DNA of 64,000 nucleotides from Chloroflexota bacterium (GTDB lineage Bacteria; Chloroflexota; UBA6077; CF-72): NCBI GenBank assembly GCA_016191465.1, contig JACPOP010000008.1, positions 90,039 to 154,038 of the forward strand, read 5' to 3'. A program made the position numbers and the translations under genes. This document shows, piece by piece, positions 25,477-34,024 of the stretch. The first letter of the stretch is position 1, and the number at the start of each line of letters is the position of its first letter. A model generated the notes under the pieces. The model was given only the letters and a program-made list of their open reading frames with translations. It had not been told where the DNA came from and did not search any database.

Positions 25477-26133
25477 CTAGCTGCCGGTACCTGAGGCTGG
25501 ATCCGCGGGAGCGGCAGTTGAAGCGGCATCGGCGGCACTCTCGCCGCCCGCGGGCTCCTCTTCGGTGATCGGTGCGTTGACGACGGCGATCACCGTATCG
25601 GGCGGGTCCAGGAAGAGCACGCCGCTGGGTGGAGTGAGGTGCGATACGTGGATGCTGCTGCCGAGCTCCACCAGGCCCGTCAGGTCAACCTCGACCGACT
25701 CAGGGAGATTTCCGGCGAGCGCCTCGATCTTCAGCTCCGTCATCGGGTGCAGCAGCACGCCACCGAGTGACCGCACCGCGGGCGCCTCGCCGGTGAACCG
25801 AACCGGCACCGTGGACGAAACCCGCTCGGTCATCGAGACAGCCTGGAAGTCGACGTGGGTGAGCTTGCCCGTGCGGGAATCACGCGTGAACGACTTGACC
25901 AGCGCTGGCTGAGCGGCGCCTTCCACGAGGAGCGAGACGAGGTGCGTTCGGCCACCCTCGGCGAACAGGTGCTCCAGCGCGCGCAAAGGCGCCTGAATGG
26001 CGCGGGATGCGCCATGGCCAAAGATGTTCGCGGGAACGATGCCTTCGCGCCGCAACCGGGCCACATGCTTGCCCGTCACCGTGCGCGTTTGCGCTGCAAG
26101 CTCGATCTGCTTCTTCGTCGTACCCGTGTCCAT
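25477..26133 (-). CDS. rplY: 50S ribosomal protein L25, general-stress (CTC) form
   Basis: A 218-residue L25/TL5/CTC protein that binds 5S rRNA. The N-terminal domain (LAAQTRTVTGKHVARLRREG, IPANIFGHG-like block) is followed by the C-terminal beta domain (THVDFQAVSMTERVSSTVPV, GGVLLHPMTELKIEALAGNLP). The last 35 residues are an acidic/Ala-rich tail often seen in long L25 forms. AGGAGG lies nine bases before ATG. A stand-alone gene; the usual partner pth is not visible. Confidence 0.93.
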   Translation of the reverse strand: MDTGTTKKQIELAAQTRTVTGKHVARLRREGIVPANIFGHGASRAIQAPLRALEHLFAEGGRTHLVSLLVEGAAQPALVKSFTRDSRTGKLTHVDFQAVSMTERVSSTVPVRFTGEAPAVRSLGGVLLHPMTELKIEALAGNLPESVEVDLTGLVELGSSIHVSHLTPPSGVLFLDPPDTVIAVVNAPITEEEPAGGESAADAASTAAPADPASGTGS

Positions 26134-26266
26134 CGACCTGATCCTCCTGGGGTGCGCAAGGCAGATCCTCGCCGCGACCCATGCCGCATCAACGGCATCT
26201 CAATCTGCTGGGCAGTATACGAACGCACTTCCCTCGTCCCAGTCTTCCTCATAGCATCCGCTGGTT

Positions 26267-26551
26267 ATGTCGCCCGAGGTCGCCGCGCTCCTCTCGGTGG
26301 TCCCGCCGTGGCTGCTGCTCGCACTGCTCATCGGCGTCGTCAACGCGGCGGCCTGCTTTCTCGTGCTCGGCCGCCGTACGCCAAACCTGGCCTGGTATGC
26401 GCTGATTGGTGCGTTGGCGGCCGGAGTGGGCCAGGTCATCGGCCAGGCCCTCCACGTGCCCGAGCCGGTACGTATCGGCGAGCTGAACCTTCTGGCCGCC
26501 TCCGCCAGCACCTGGGGCGTGCTGGCAGTAGCGCGGACGGCGGGACTGTAG
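26267..26551 (+). CDS. Small membrane protein of unknown function, three TM helices
   Basis: A 94-residue hydrophobic protein with three likely membrane helices (VPPWLLLALLIGVVNAAACFLV, WYALIGALAAGVGQVIGQAL, and a weaker LLAASASTWGVLAVA). No catalytic motif and no named family recognised. It lies 79 bases upstream of the FhaA-like gene in the same direction; the codon use looks like its neighbours. Confidence 0.6.
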   Translation: MSPEVAALLSVVPPWLLLALLIGVVNAAACFLVLGRRTPNLAWYALIGALAAGVGQVIGQALHVPEPVRIGELNLLAASASTWGVLAVARTAGL

Positions 26552-26629
26552 GAGCCCGATTCGCCGCCTCGCGGCAGGCGCGGCGCCCACGTGCGCGCGG
26601 CGACAACCGCGCGTGCCTATCATGAATAC

Positions 26630-27391
26630 ATGCTGTCTCGCTTCGAGCACCTGCTCGAAGAGGCTATCGAAGGTGGCGCCCGGCGCCTCTTCCCCGCCAG
26701 GCTCCAACCTATCCAGCTTGCCAAGGCCGCAGCCCGGGCCTTGGAGGAGAGCGTCGTCATCTCCACCAGGGGCGCGGTGGGTGCAAACGTCTTCACGCTG
26801 CGCCTCGCGCCAGCCGACCTGGATCGCCTCGCCCCGTACCGCGGGTCGCTTGGCGAAGAGGTAGCGCGGTACATCGAGTCGTACGCCGAAGACCGAGGGT
26901 TCCTCCTGGCCGGCCCGTTGGAGGTGAATTTCTTCTCGGACGAGCGGGTGCAGATGGGTCGCGTGAGGGCCCAGGCAGAGGTCCTGCGCGATGCGGAGCC
27001 GGCACCCCCGGAGCCCGCACCCCGCGCGCGCTCGGAGCCGCTACCACGGGTGGTCCGGCCCAGGGGAGCGCCGTCCCTCCAGGCGCGTCCTGCTCCAACG
27101 GCGTGGCTCCTGGACCCGGAGAACCGCCCCATCGAGCTCGATCCAGAGGACGGGCCGCTGCGCGTCGGCCGCTCCCCGGATAACGACGTCGTGCTCGGGG
27201 ATAGCACGGTCTCGCGCTACCACGCCCAGGTGTGGCCACGGTCCGGCGGCTGGTCCGTACAGGACCTCGGCAGCACAAATGGGACGGCCGTCGCGGACCA
27301 GCCCATCGGCAGCGATGCGCGTGTGCTCGCGGATGGCGACAGCGTGCGATTTGGCGGCATCCACCTGCGCTACGTTGAACGGCTCGGCTGA
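26630..27391 (+). CDS. FhaA-like protein (DUF3662 plus FHA domain)
   Basis: A 253-residue protein: an N-terminal DUF3662 domain (LSRFEHLLEEAIEGGARRLFP start, ARALEESVVIS), a Pro/Arg-rich linker around residues 135-165, and a C-terminal FHA domain with the phosphothreonine-binding residues in LRVGRSPDNDVVL, TVSRYHAQV and DLGSTNGTAV. This is the architecture of actinobacterial FhaA, which reads Ser/Thr kinase signals in cell-wall control. ATG at MLSRFEHLL matches the family start. The next gene overlaps by one base. Confidence 0.87.
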   Translation: MLSRFEHLLEEAIEGGARRLFPARLQPIQLAKAAARALEESVVISTRGAVGANVFTLRLAPADLDRLAPYRGSLGEEVARYIESYAEDRGFLLAGPLEVNFFSDERVQMGRVRAQAEVLRDAEPAPPEPAPRARSEPLPRVVRPRGAPSLQARPAPTAWLLDPENRPIELDPEDGPLRVGRSPDNDVVLGDSTVSRYHAQVWPRSGGWSVQDLGSTNGTAVADQPIGSDARVLADGDSVRFGGIHLRYVERLG

Positions 27392-27885
27392 TGGAACCGC
27401 TCGATGTGGCCGTCCTGGCGCTCCGGTTTGGCATGGTGCTGTTGCTGTACGCGTTCATCCTCGGCGTGCTGCGCGCCGCGCGGACCAGCCTTCGCGCTGC
27501 CGAAGTTGAGCCCGTCCGAACGGCCGCCCGCGCCGTCGCCTCTGAGTCGCCGTCACAGCGTTCGACCGGGCCCGGGGTGCTGATCTTGAGGGTCGTTGAG
27601 CCGGGGGGCTCTGGGCTTCAGCCTGGCGAAACGTTTCAGCTCCACGGAGAGGCAATTGTCGGCCGCGCCGCAACCGCCGACGTGCAGGTGCCAGATTCGA
27701 CTGTCTCGAATCGCCATGCTCGCTTTCAGCCGCGTTCGGACGGATGGACCTTTCAAGATCTGGGCAGCACCAACGGCAGCCAGGTAGACGGCGCCACGGC
27801 ATCCGGCCCTGTTAACCTGCGGCCAGGGGCGCAGGTGGCACTTGGCCGGGTGGTGCTCGTGGTTGACTCGCATGACAAGGCGTAG
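27391..27885 (+). CDS. FhaB-like membrane-anchored FHA protein
   Basis: A 164-residue protein with one N-terminal membrane helix (ALRFGMVLLLYAFILGVLRA), a short linker and a C-terminal FHA domain (IVGRAATADVQV, STVSNRHARF, DLGSTNGSQV). It corresponds to FhaB/FipA, a phosphothreonine reader linked to division and envelope synthesis. It overlaps fhaA by one base (TGATG). In Actinobacteria these genes lead into pstP-rodA-pbpA-pknB; here that continuation is missing. Confidence 0.87.
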   Translation: MEPLDVAVLALRFGMVLLLYAFILGVLRAARTSLRAAEVEPVRTAARAVASESPSQRSTGPGVLILRVVEPGGSGLQPGETFQLHGEAIVGRAATADVQVPDSTVSNRHARFQPRSDGWTFQDLGSTNGSQVDGATASGPVNLRPGAQVALGRVVLVVDSHDKA

Positions 27886-27944
27886 CCCGGGCACGTACGC
27901 TGCACCCTGGGCGCCGACCCATTCAGGAGGCTTCAGAACACGCT

Positions 27945-28400
27945 ATGGCTATGCAAGACCGACCGTCTGACGATCTCGCCACCACGATCACCGACGCCGT
28001 TGAAGAAGTGCTGGTGACGATCATCGAGACCATTCGCGAGCGTCCGGCTGTTGTGGCCGCGTTGCTCGCCGGCATCCTTGGCACCACGATCGGCCTTGCG
28101 CTGGCGGGACGCGGACGCAAGCAGCCGCCCGTGGAGCGTGCTCGCAAGGCGGGTATGGGCCTGCTCGGGGGCATGGCCGATGCCGTCGACTTCGAGGAGC
28201 GGTCGCGGCGCGTCTCCAAGCGTCTGGGCCGCTCCACGGAGCGCGTGGACAAGAAGAGCGGCGGCCTGCTTTCGCGCGTCATGGACCTGCGATCGGCCGC
28301 GGACCTGGTTCCGCTGGCAATGCAACTGATGGAGAACCCGATTGTGCGAACGTACCTTCAGAACACCGTCGCCAAGCAGGTCCAGAAGCGGTTCAAGTAG
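27945..28400 (+). CDS. Small single-TM envelope protein of unknown function
   Basis: A 151-residue protein with one membrane helix (VVAALLAGILGTTIGLALAG, about residues 38-57) and a basic cytoplasmic tail with amphipathic helices; it ends in KQVQKRFK. The AGGAGG 14 bases upstream would suit either ATG of a pair (residue 1 or 3). It follows the FHA genes after 59 bases and is probably in their operon. No named family recognised; the outline resembles YtxH-like proteins. Confidence 0.55.
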   Translation: MAMQDRPSDDLATTITDAVEEVLVTIIETIRERPAVVAALLAGILGTTIGLALAGRGRKQPPVERARKAGMGLLGGMADAVDFEERSRRVSKRLGRSTERVDKKSGGLLSRVMDLRSAADLVPLAMQLMENPIVRTYLQNTVAKQVQKRFK

Positions 28401-28415
28401 CGTCCCTCGCCGCCG

Positions 28416-28431
28416 GAACGAACATTCGTTC
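28416..28431 (+). promoter_or_regulatory. LexA-type SOS box in the dinG promoter
   Basis: The perfect inverted repeat GAACGAA-CA-TTCGTTC contains GAAC-ATTC-GTTC, the core of the Gram-positive LexA (Cheo) box GAAC-N4-GTTC. It lies 38 bases before the dinG start and next to a possible -10 TACACT (28452-28457), so bound LexA would cover the -35 region. Confidence 0.75.
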
Positions 28432-28469
28432 TACCCCAAGCTGGCGCCGGGTACACTGCCGGCGTCGCC

Positions 28470-31274
28470 GTGTCATTGCCGCAGGTTCTGCTCGCCCCGG
28501 GAGCCCCCTCCGCGATTGGCCGCGTCCGCGGCGTTGCGCTGGCCTGGGCTCCCGGGGGCGCGCCGCGCGGCAAGCGTCACCGGTTTTCGGCACTCGTCTT
28601 TCAGGGCGAACGGGTCGACGAGCGGATTGACGGCACGGCCGGGGATGCCGCCTCGCTCCAGCGCCTGCGGCAGGTGACGCAGGCGCTTCCCGTCGTCGCG
28701 GCCGGCGAGCGCGAGGCGCGCGGTATTCTGGGCCCCACGCATCCCGGTCCAGTGTGGGACGTGCTGCAGCTTGCGGCGGCCGTTCGGCCCGATCTCCCAG
28801 GGGGAAGCCCCGAGCGGCTGGGGGCAGCCGTCGGCATCGGCATCGAGGAGCGGACGCCCGAAGGCGTTCTGACGCTCGTCCACCAGGTCTTCCTGCGACT
28901 GGTCGAGACGATCGCCGGGACCGACGCCGGCAGCCTGGCGCACGTCTTGCGGCTGGTGGCGCCGCTGGATTGGCCGCTCGGGTCGCTCTTTGCCGAGATC
29001 GAACGCCATCGCGTTCGCGCCGCGCTCGAAGGCGCTCCCCAGGACGCCGACGGCGCCGACTTCGCCAGTTGGATCGCCCGCGCCACGCCCGTCCAGGCTC
29101 CGCCACGGCAGCACGGGGGCGCGGGTGCACGAACGCGGGGGATCGAGCTCGCCGAGGCGCTCGGTCCATTCCAGGCCGGAGGGCCGCTGGCCCTGGCCAT
29201 GCCGGGCTACGAGGCACGCGCGGAGCAGGTCCAGATGGTCACGTCTGTGGTGGAGTGCCTCAATCAGGGCGGACCTCTCCTGGTGGAGGCCGGCACGGGC
29301 ACGGGCAAGAGTCTCGCCTACCTTGTTCCAGCAGCGCTCGCGGCGGCGCGGAACCGCTGGCGCGTGGTGGTCTCCACCGCCACCATCAATCTCCAGGACC
29401 AGTTGCACCAGAAGGACCTCCCAATCCTGCGAGCCGCCCTTGGGGCCGCGCGTGCGCCGCGCGCGGCGGTGCTCAAGGGGCGCAACAACTACCTGTGCAT
29501 CCGACGCTGGCTGGCGCTCCTTCAGACCCCCGAGCTGGAGGCCGAGGAGCGAGCTCTCCTGGTCAAGACGCTCTTCTGGCTCCCCGGCACGGCGACGGGC
29601 GATCGAGCGGAGCTACAGCTCACGCCCGGGGAAGAAATGGCCTGGAGCCGCCTCGCGGCCATTCCGGAAGCGTGTACTCCCGCCCGGTGTGCGTTTCATC
29701 GCTCGGGGGTGTGTTTTCTGGCGAGGGCCCGCAGGACTGCCGAGACGAGCCAGGTGGTCATTGCCAATCATGCACTGGTGCTCAGTGACCTGGTATCCGC
29801 GTCGCGCGTGCTGCCGGACTACGACGTGCTGGTGGTGGACGAGGCGCATCAGTTGGAGGATGAGGCCACGGCGCAGCTCGGCTGGCGGCTCGGCGAGCGC
29901 GAGCTGCTGAACCGGTTGGAACGACTCGCCGGGAGCGGCAGCGGTGGGCGCGGATCGACGGGGGCACTCCACGAAGGGCTCGGGCTGCTGCGTCGCGCGG
30001 GCGCTGACCACGCGGCGAGGGCCGCCGAGCTTGCCGGCGACGTCGCGCGCGCGGAGCGGATCTGCCGGGAGATCGGGGTGGCCATCCGCGGCACCTATGC
30101 GGCGCTGGCCGAGATCCTCCGCGGCGACGCACCGGCTTCGGACGACTCGGCGACGACGCTGCGGATCACGGGAGCCGTCCGCGCGGGCAGCCACTGGACC
30201 GACGTCGAAGCGGCCTGGGATGCCGGGGCGCGGAAGCTCCCCGAGGTGCTGCGCGTCGCCCGTGACGTGAACGGCCGCCTGGAGGAGATCCCGCCGGGCG
30301 CTCGGAGGGACGACCTTCGCGAGCTGCTCTCCGAGCTTGCCGGCCATACCGACTTCTGGGGTGAAACCACCGCACGCCTCTCGGAGGCGCTTCACACCCC
30401 GGATCGGGGGACGGTGTACTGGCTTTCAGGAGCGCGACGATCCACGCCCTATGTCAACGCGGCGCCGCTGGACGTGTCTGAGACCCTTTCCAGCCAGCTC
30501 TTCGCGCCCAGGGAAGCGACGGTCCTGGTCTCGGCCACCCTCACGGTCGACGGGTCCTTTGCCTACGTGAAGGAGCGGCTGGGCCTGCGGGACGCCGCCG
30601 ATGCCGACGTGGGCTCGCCGTTCGACTTCAAGCGTTCGGCGCTGCTGTACGTGCCGTACGACATCCCCGAGCCGAATCAGCCCGGGTACCAGGAGGCGCT
30701 CGAAACCGCCACCTTCGAGGCGATCGTCGCCGCGCGCGGCAGGACGCTGGCCCTGTTCACCAGTCGAGCCCAGCTTCAACAGACCTACGACGCCCTGCGC
30801 GAGCGCCTGGCTGCCGCGGACATCGCGCTCCTCGGACAGGGAATCGACGAATCGTCCCGGACCCGGTTGTTGGACCGCTTCCGCCACGGTGACCGTGTTG
30901 CGCTCTTCGGCACATCGTCCTTCTGGGAAGGCATCGACGTGGTCGGTGAGGCGCTGAGCTGCGTGGTGCTCGCTCGCCTACCGTTCTCGGTCCCTTCTGA
31001 TCCGATCTACGCGGCCCGAGCTGAGCAGTTCGAGGACCCGTTCAGCTCGTACGCTGTGCCGCAGGCCGTGCTGCGCTTCAAGCAGGGCTTCGGACGCCTC
31101 ATCCGCTCCAAGACCGACCGTGGGGCCGTGGTGCTGCTAGACCGGCGCATTGCCACGCGCAAGTACGGCAGCGTCTTCCTGCGCTCGCTCCCGGGCTGCA
31201 CCGCCAAGCAGGGTCCGCTGAGCCGTACGGCACCGCTCATCCGTGATTGGCTGGAAGGCCCCGCGAAGAGTTGA
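28470..31274 (+). CDS. dinG: DinG-family ATP-dependent helicase, SOS-regulated
   Basis: A 934-residue XPD/DinG superfamily 2 helicase. Walker A EAGTGTGKSLAYLVP lies near residue 275 and the DEAH box VVDEAHQLEDEA near 456. Between them are four Cys (YLCIRRW, CTPARC, GVCF) in the iron-sulfur domain pattern, and the C-terminal helicase motifs include GTSSFWEGIDVVGEAL and QGFGRLIRSKTDRGAVVLLD. The first 200 residues resemble the exonuclease domain of Gram-positive DinG in secondary pattern (VWDVLQLAAAVRPDLPGGS, GAAVGI) but the DEDD acidic residues are not visible. GTG start. A LexA-type box in the promoter indicates DNA-damage control. Confidence 0.9.
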   Translation: MSLPQVLLAPGAPSAIGRVRGVALAWAPGGAPRGKRHRFSALVFQGERVDERIDGTAGDAASLQRLRQVTQALPVVAAGEREARGILGPTHPGPVWDVLQLAAAVRPDLPGGSPERLGAAVGIGIEERTPEGVLTLVHQVFLRLVETIAGTDAGSLAHVLRLVAPLDWPLGSLFAEIERHRVRAALEGAPQDADGADFASWIARATPVQAPPRQHGGAGARTRGIELAEALGPFQAGGPLALAMPGYEARAEQVQMVTSVVECLNQGGPLLVEAGTGTGKSLAYLVPAALAAARNRWRVVVSTATINLQDQLHQKDLPILRAALGAARAPRAAVLKGRNNYLCIRRWLALLQTPELEAEERALLVKTLFWLPGTATGDRAELQLTPGEEMAWSRLAAIPEACTPARCAFHRSGVCFLARARRTAETSQVVIANHALVLSDLVSASRVLPDYDVLVVDEAHQLEDEATAQLGWRLGERELLNRLERLAGSGSGGRGSTGALHEGLGLLRRAGADHAARAAELAGDVARAERICREIGVAIRGTYAALAEILRGDAPASDDSATTLRITGAVRAGSHWTDVEAAWDAGARKLPEVLRVARDVNGRLEEIPPGARRDDLRELLSELAGHTDFWGETTARLSEALHTPDRGTVYWLSGARRSTPYVNAAPLDVSETLSSQLFAPREATVLVSATLTVDGSFAYVKERLGLRDAADADVGSPFDFKRSALLYVPYDIPEPNQPGYQEALETATFEAIVAARGRTLALFTSRAQLQQTYDALRERLAAADIALLGQGIDESSRTRLLDRFRHGDRVALFGTSSFWEGIDVVGEALSCVVLARLPFSVPSDPIYAARAEQFEDPFSSYAVPQAVLRFKQGFGRLIRSKTDRGAVVLLDRRIATRKYGSVFLRSLPGCTAKQGPLSRTAPLIRDWLEGPAKS

Positions 31275-31338
31275 GCGGGGACGCTGTGTCGGCGGGGTGC
31301 GGCCGTGGTGCGCCTGGAGATCCGCAGCGCGATCCGGG

Positions 31339-32637
31339 TCACGATCCGATGCGATCGAGGATGAGTGAGGGGCGCGGCACGTGGTGGGGGCTAACCCGCA
31401 TGCCGCTCAAGAGCGCGGCTTGTGCCTCCGCCAGGCGCTGCTCGTCGTTCACGTGCAGGACGGCCAAAGGCTCCCCGGCGCCGACGGAGTCACCCACCTT
31501 CGCCAGCAGTTCCACGCCGACGGCCAGGTCCACGGAGTCTCCCTTCCGCTCGCGGCCGGCACCGAGGAGCGTCGCGGCGCGGGCCACGCTCAGCGCGTCT
31601 AATCGGGCGAGATAGCCATCGCTCGGGGCCGGGACAGGCACCTGGCGGGCGGCTCGTGGTAATGCTTCGCGGTCCTCGAAGGCCCTCGGGTCCCCACCCT
31701 GCGCCTCCACCAGGCGGCGAAAAGCGGCAAGGCCTGCACCCGTGTTCAACGCTGTCTTCACGTCCTCTCGCCCCTGGAGACCGTCGGTCGCAAGCGCGAC
31801 GATCAACGAAGCAAGCTCCACCGCGAATGGCTGCAAGTCGTCTGGCCCGTGGCCCTCGAGCGTGTCAAGCGCCTCGCGCACTTCCAGGGCATTGCCCACC
31901 GTGCGGCCGAGCGGCTGGCTCATGTCGCTGACCACGGCCGCCATAATGCGGCCCGCCGCTCGGCCGATGGCCACCATGATTTCCGCCAACGCCCGCGCTT
32001 CCGCCGGGCTTTTCATGAAGGCCCCCGCACCAGCCTTCACGTCGAGCACGATGACGTGCGCGCCCGACGCGAGCTTCTTGGACATGATGCTGCTGGCAAT
32101 CAGCGGGAGGCTTGGGACGGTGCCCGTGACGTCGCGGAGCGCGTACAGCTTGCCGTCGGCTGGAGCGAGGTCCGCGGATTGCCCGGTGATCACCAGCCCC
32201 ACGTCCCTTAGCTGGCGGACGAAGCGACGAGCATCGATGTCCATCTGCATGCCCGGGAAGCATTCCAGCTTGTCGACGGTCCCACCGGTGAACCCCAGGC
32301 CCCGCCCGCTCATCTTTCCGACAGGGACACCGCACGCGGCCACCAGCGGCATCACCACCAGCGAGGTCTTGTCGCCCACCCCGCCCGTGGAGTGTTTGTC
32401 GGCAACGGGCCGTCCCACCGACGCCAGGTCAAGCCGCTGGCCAGAGGCAGCCATGACGCGGGTCAGGTCGGCCGCTTCCACCGGTGTCATGCCGCGCCAG
32501 ACCACCGCCATCAGCCAGGCCGCGACCTGGTAATCCGGCACCTCACCGCGGGTAAAGCCCAGCACGAGCTGCTCGATCTCGGAGCGAGTGTGCTCGCCGC
32601 CCTCCCGCTTCTTCTCGATCAGGTCGACGATCCGCAT
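31339..32637 (-). CDS. deoA: Pyrimidine-nucleoside phosphorylase / thymidine phosphorylase
   Basis: A 432-residue class II nucleoside phosphorylase. The family signature is clear: KHSTGGVGDKTSLV (phosphate site) and MSGRGLGFTGGTVDKLE, followed by the mixed domain LDVKAGAGAFMKS. Length equals that of Bacillus-type pyrimidine-nucleoside phosphorylase; the C-terminal alpha/beta domain is complete (LLAKVGDSVGAGEPLAVLHV). It splits thymidine, deoxyuridine or uridine with phosphate for salvage. It is 32 bases behind alr on the same strand and converges with dinG. Confidence 0.92.
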   Translation of the reverse strand: MRIVDLIEKKREGGEHTRSEIEQLVLGFTRGEVPDYQVAAWLMAVVWRGMTPVEAADLTRVMAASGQRLDLASVGRPVADKHSTGGVGDKTSLVVMPLVAACGVPVGKMSGRGLGFTGGTVDKLECFPGMQMDIDARRFVRQLRDVGLVITGQSADLAPADGKLYALRDVTGTVPSLPLIASSIMSKKLASGAHVIVLDVKAGAGAFMKSPAEARALAEIMVAIGRAAGRIMAAVVSDMSQPLGRTVGNALEVREALDTLEGHGPDDLQPFAVELASLIVALATDGLQGREDVKTALNTGAGLAAFRRLVEAQGGDPRAFEDREALPRAARQVPVPAPSDGYLARLDALSVARAATLLGAGRERKGDSVDLAVGVELLAKVGDSVGAGEPLAVLHVNDEQRLAEAQAALLSGMRVSPHHVPRPSLILDRIGS

Positions 32638-32669
32638 CGGCGGAGCGTAGCACCGCCGCCGGGGCTTCG

Positions 32670-33899
32670 TTACCCGAGGTCCAGCGGCACGTCCTGCAAC
32701 AGGCTCGTCGCGGAGACGGGCGAGCTCCCGCGGAAGTAGACGCGCGGGACGCGGGCGCCCAGGCGCACCAGGAGCTCGTGGGGAATGATCCCAGCGCTCT
32801 CGCTGAACGTATCCAGGTCAATCGTGGCGTCGCCCTGCTGTCCCAGCACCACCACCTCGTCGCCGACCTGCACCTCCGGCAGGTGCGTCACGTCGGCCAT
32901 GGCCATGTCCATCGACACCGTGCCCACCAGCGGCGCTCGGCGGCCCCGGATGAGCACCTGGCCGCGATTGGAGCACGCGCGAGGCAGCCCATCCGCGTAG
33001 CCGCACGAGACCAGCGCGGTTCGCATGGGGCGATCGACCTTGAATGTCCGACCGTAGCCAATGCTGGCACCCACCGGCGGCGTGAGGAGCCGTGCAACCC
33101 GCGACTTCAGCGCCACCGCCCGCCAAAGGCCGCTGTTATGTGGGACGTGCTCAGTGGCGTACGAGCCGGAGAGAGCCAGCCCTGCCCGTACCGTGTCGAA
33201 GCCCACATCGTCCATGCGCAGCGCGCCGGCCGAATTTGCCACGTGCTTGACACCCAGCTCGTACCCCTCGGTTTCCAATTGGGCTACCACGGAGCGGTAG
33301 TACGCCACCTGCTGGCGGGAGAACCACAGATCGCGCTCGTCGGCCGAGGCGAAGTGGGTGTAGAACCCGGCGAGGCGTAGGCTTGGGATCGTCGCCAGTC
33401 GACGCACGAGGTCGGCCGCGTCCGCCGGCGCCGCGCCGTAGCGGTTCATGCCGCTATCCACCTTCACTTGCACGTCCGACACCGATCCCTGCATCTCCGC
33501 GGCGCGCGCAAGCGCAGTGAGCCCGATCTCGTCGGCAACGGTCGCTTGCAGGCCGTGGCGGACAACCAGCGGCGCCTCGGCTGGGTGGATGCCGCCCATC
33601 ACCAGGATCGGCGCATCCAGGCCGGTCTGGCGCATCTGGATTCCCTCGGCCACCCGCGCTACCGCTACCCCTCGCGCGCCAGCCTCCATGGCCGCGCGTG
33701 CCACGGCGGTGGCTCCCAGCCCATACGCCTGGGCCTTGACCACCGCGGTGACGCCCAGCCTGGGGCGCGCCGCGCGCGCCAGCACCCTGACGTTCTCGGC
33801 GACGGCGTCGAGGTCCACTTCGATCCAGCAGGGCCACGGAGCGCGCCCGGCGGCGATCCGCGCGGTGCCCTCGTCGGAGAGCGGGAGGTCGGCGATCAT
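32670..33899 (-). CDS. alr: Alanine racemase (PLP), with altered active-site motif
   Basis: A 409-residue fold-type III PLP enzyme. K55 in TAVVKAQAYGLGA is the PLP lysine; the canonical motif is VVKANAYGHG, so Asn57 and His61 positions are Gln and Leu. The rest is standard: VDSGMNRYG, FYTHFASAD, the catalytic Tyr in ASIGYGRTF, and VGTVSMDM with the conserved Met-Asp. It supplies D-Ala for the cell wall if active as Alr; the changed motif leaves room for a broad-specificity amino acid racemase. It is divergent from proS and upstream of deoA. Confidence 0.88.
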   Translation of the reverse strand: MIADLPLSDEGTARIAAGRAPWPCWIEVDLDAVAENVRVLARAARPRLGVTAVVKAQAYGLGATAVARAAMEAGARGVAVARVAEGIQMRQTGLDAPILVMGGIHPAEAPLVVRHGLQATVADEIGLTALARAAEMQGSVSDVQVKVDSGMNRYGAAPADAADLVRRLATIPSLRLAGFYTHFASADERDLWFSRQQVAYYRSVVAQLETEGYELGVKHVANSAGALRMDDVGFDTVRAGLALSGSYATEHVPHNSGLWRAVALKSRVARLLTPPVGASIGYGRTFKVDRPMRTALVSCGYADGLPRACSNRGQVLIRGRRAPLVGTVSMDMAMADVTHLPEVQVGDEVVVLGQQGDATIDLDTFSESAGIIPHELLVRLGARVPRVYFRGSSPVSATSLLQDVPLDLG

Positions 33900-34024
33900 G
33901 CGGCAGTCTGCCGGGGCAGGCCGTGTGCCATCGGCCGAGTATAGGACCGGCAGGTTCTGTCACCCTGGGGTGCAGATCGGCCGCGATCCAGCCCTCACTA
34001 TTTGCTTTACTTGTTGCCACTTGT

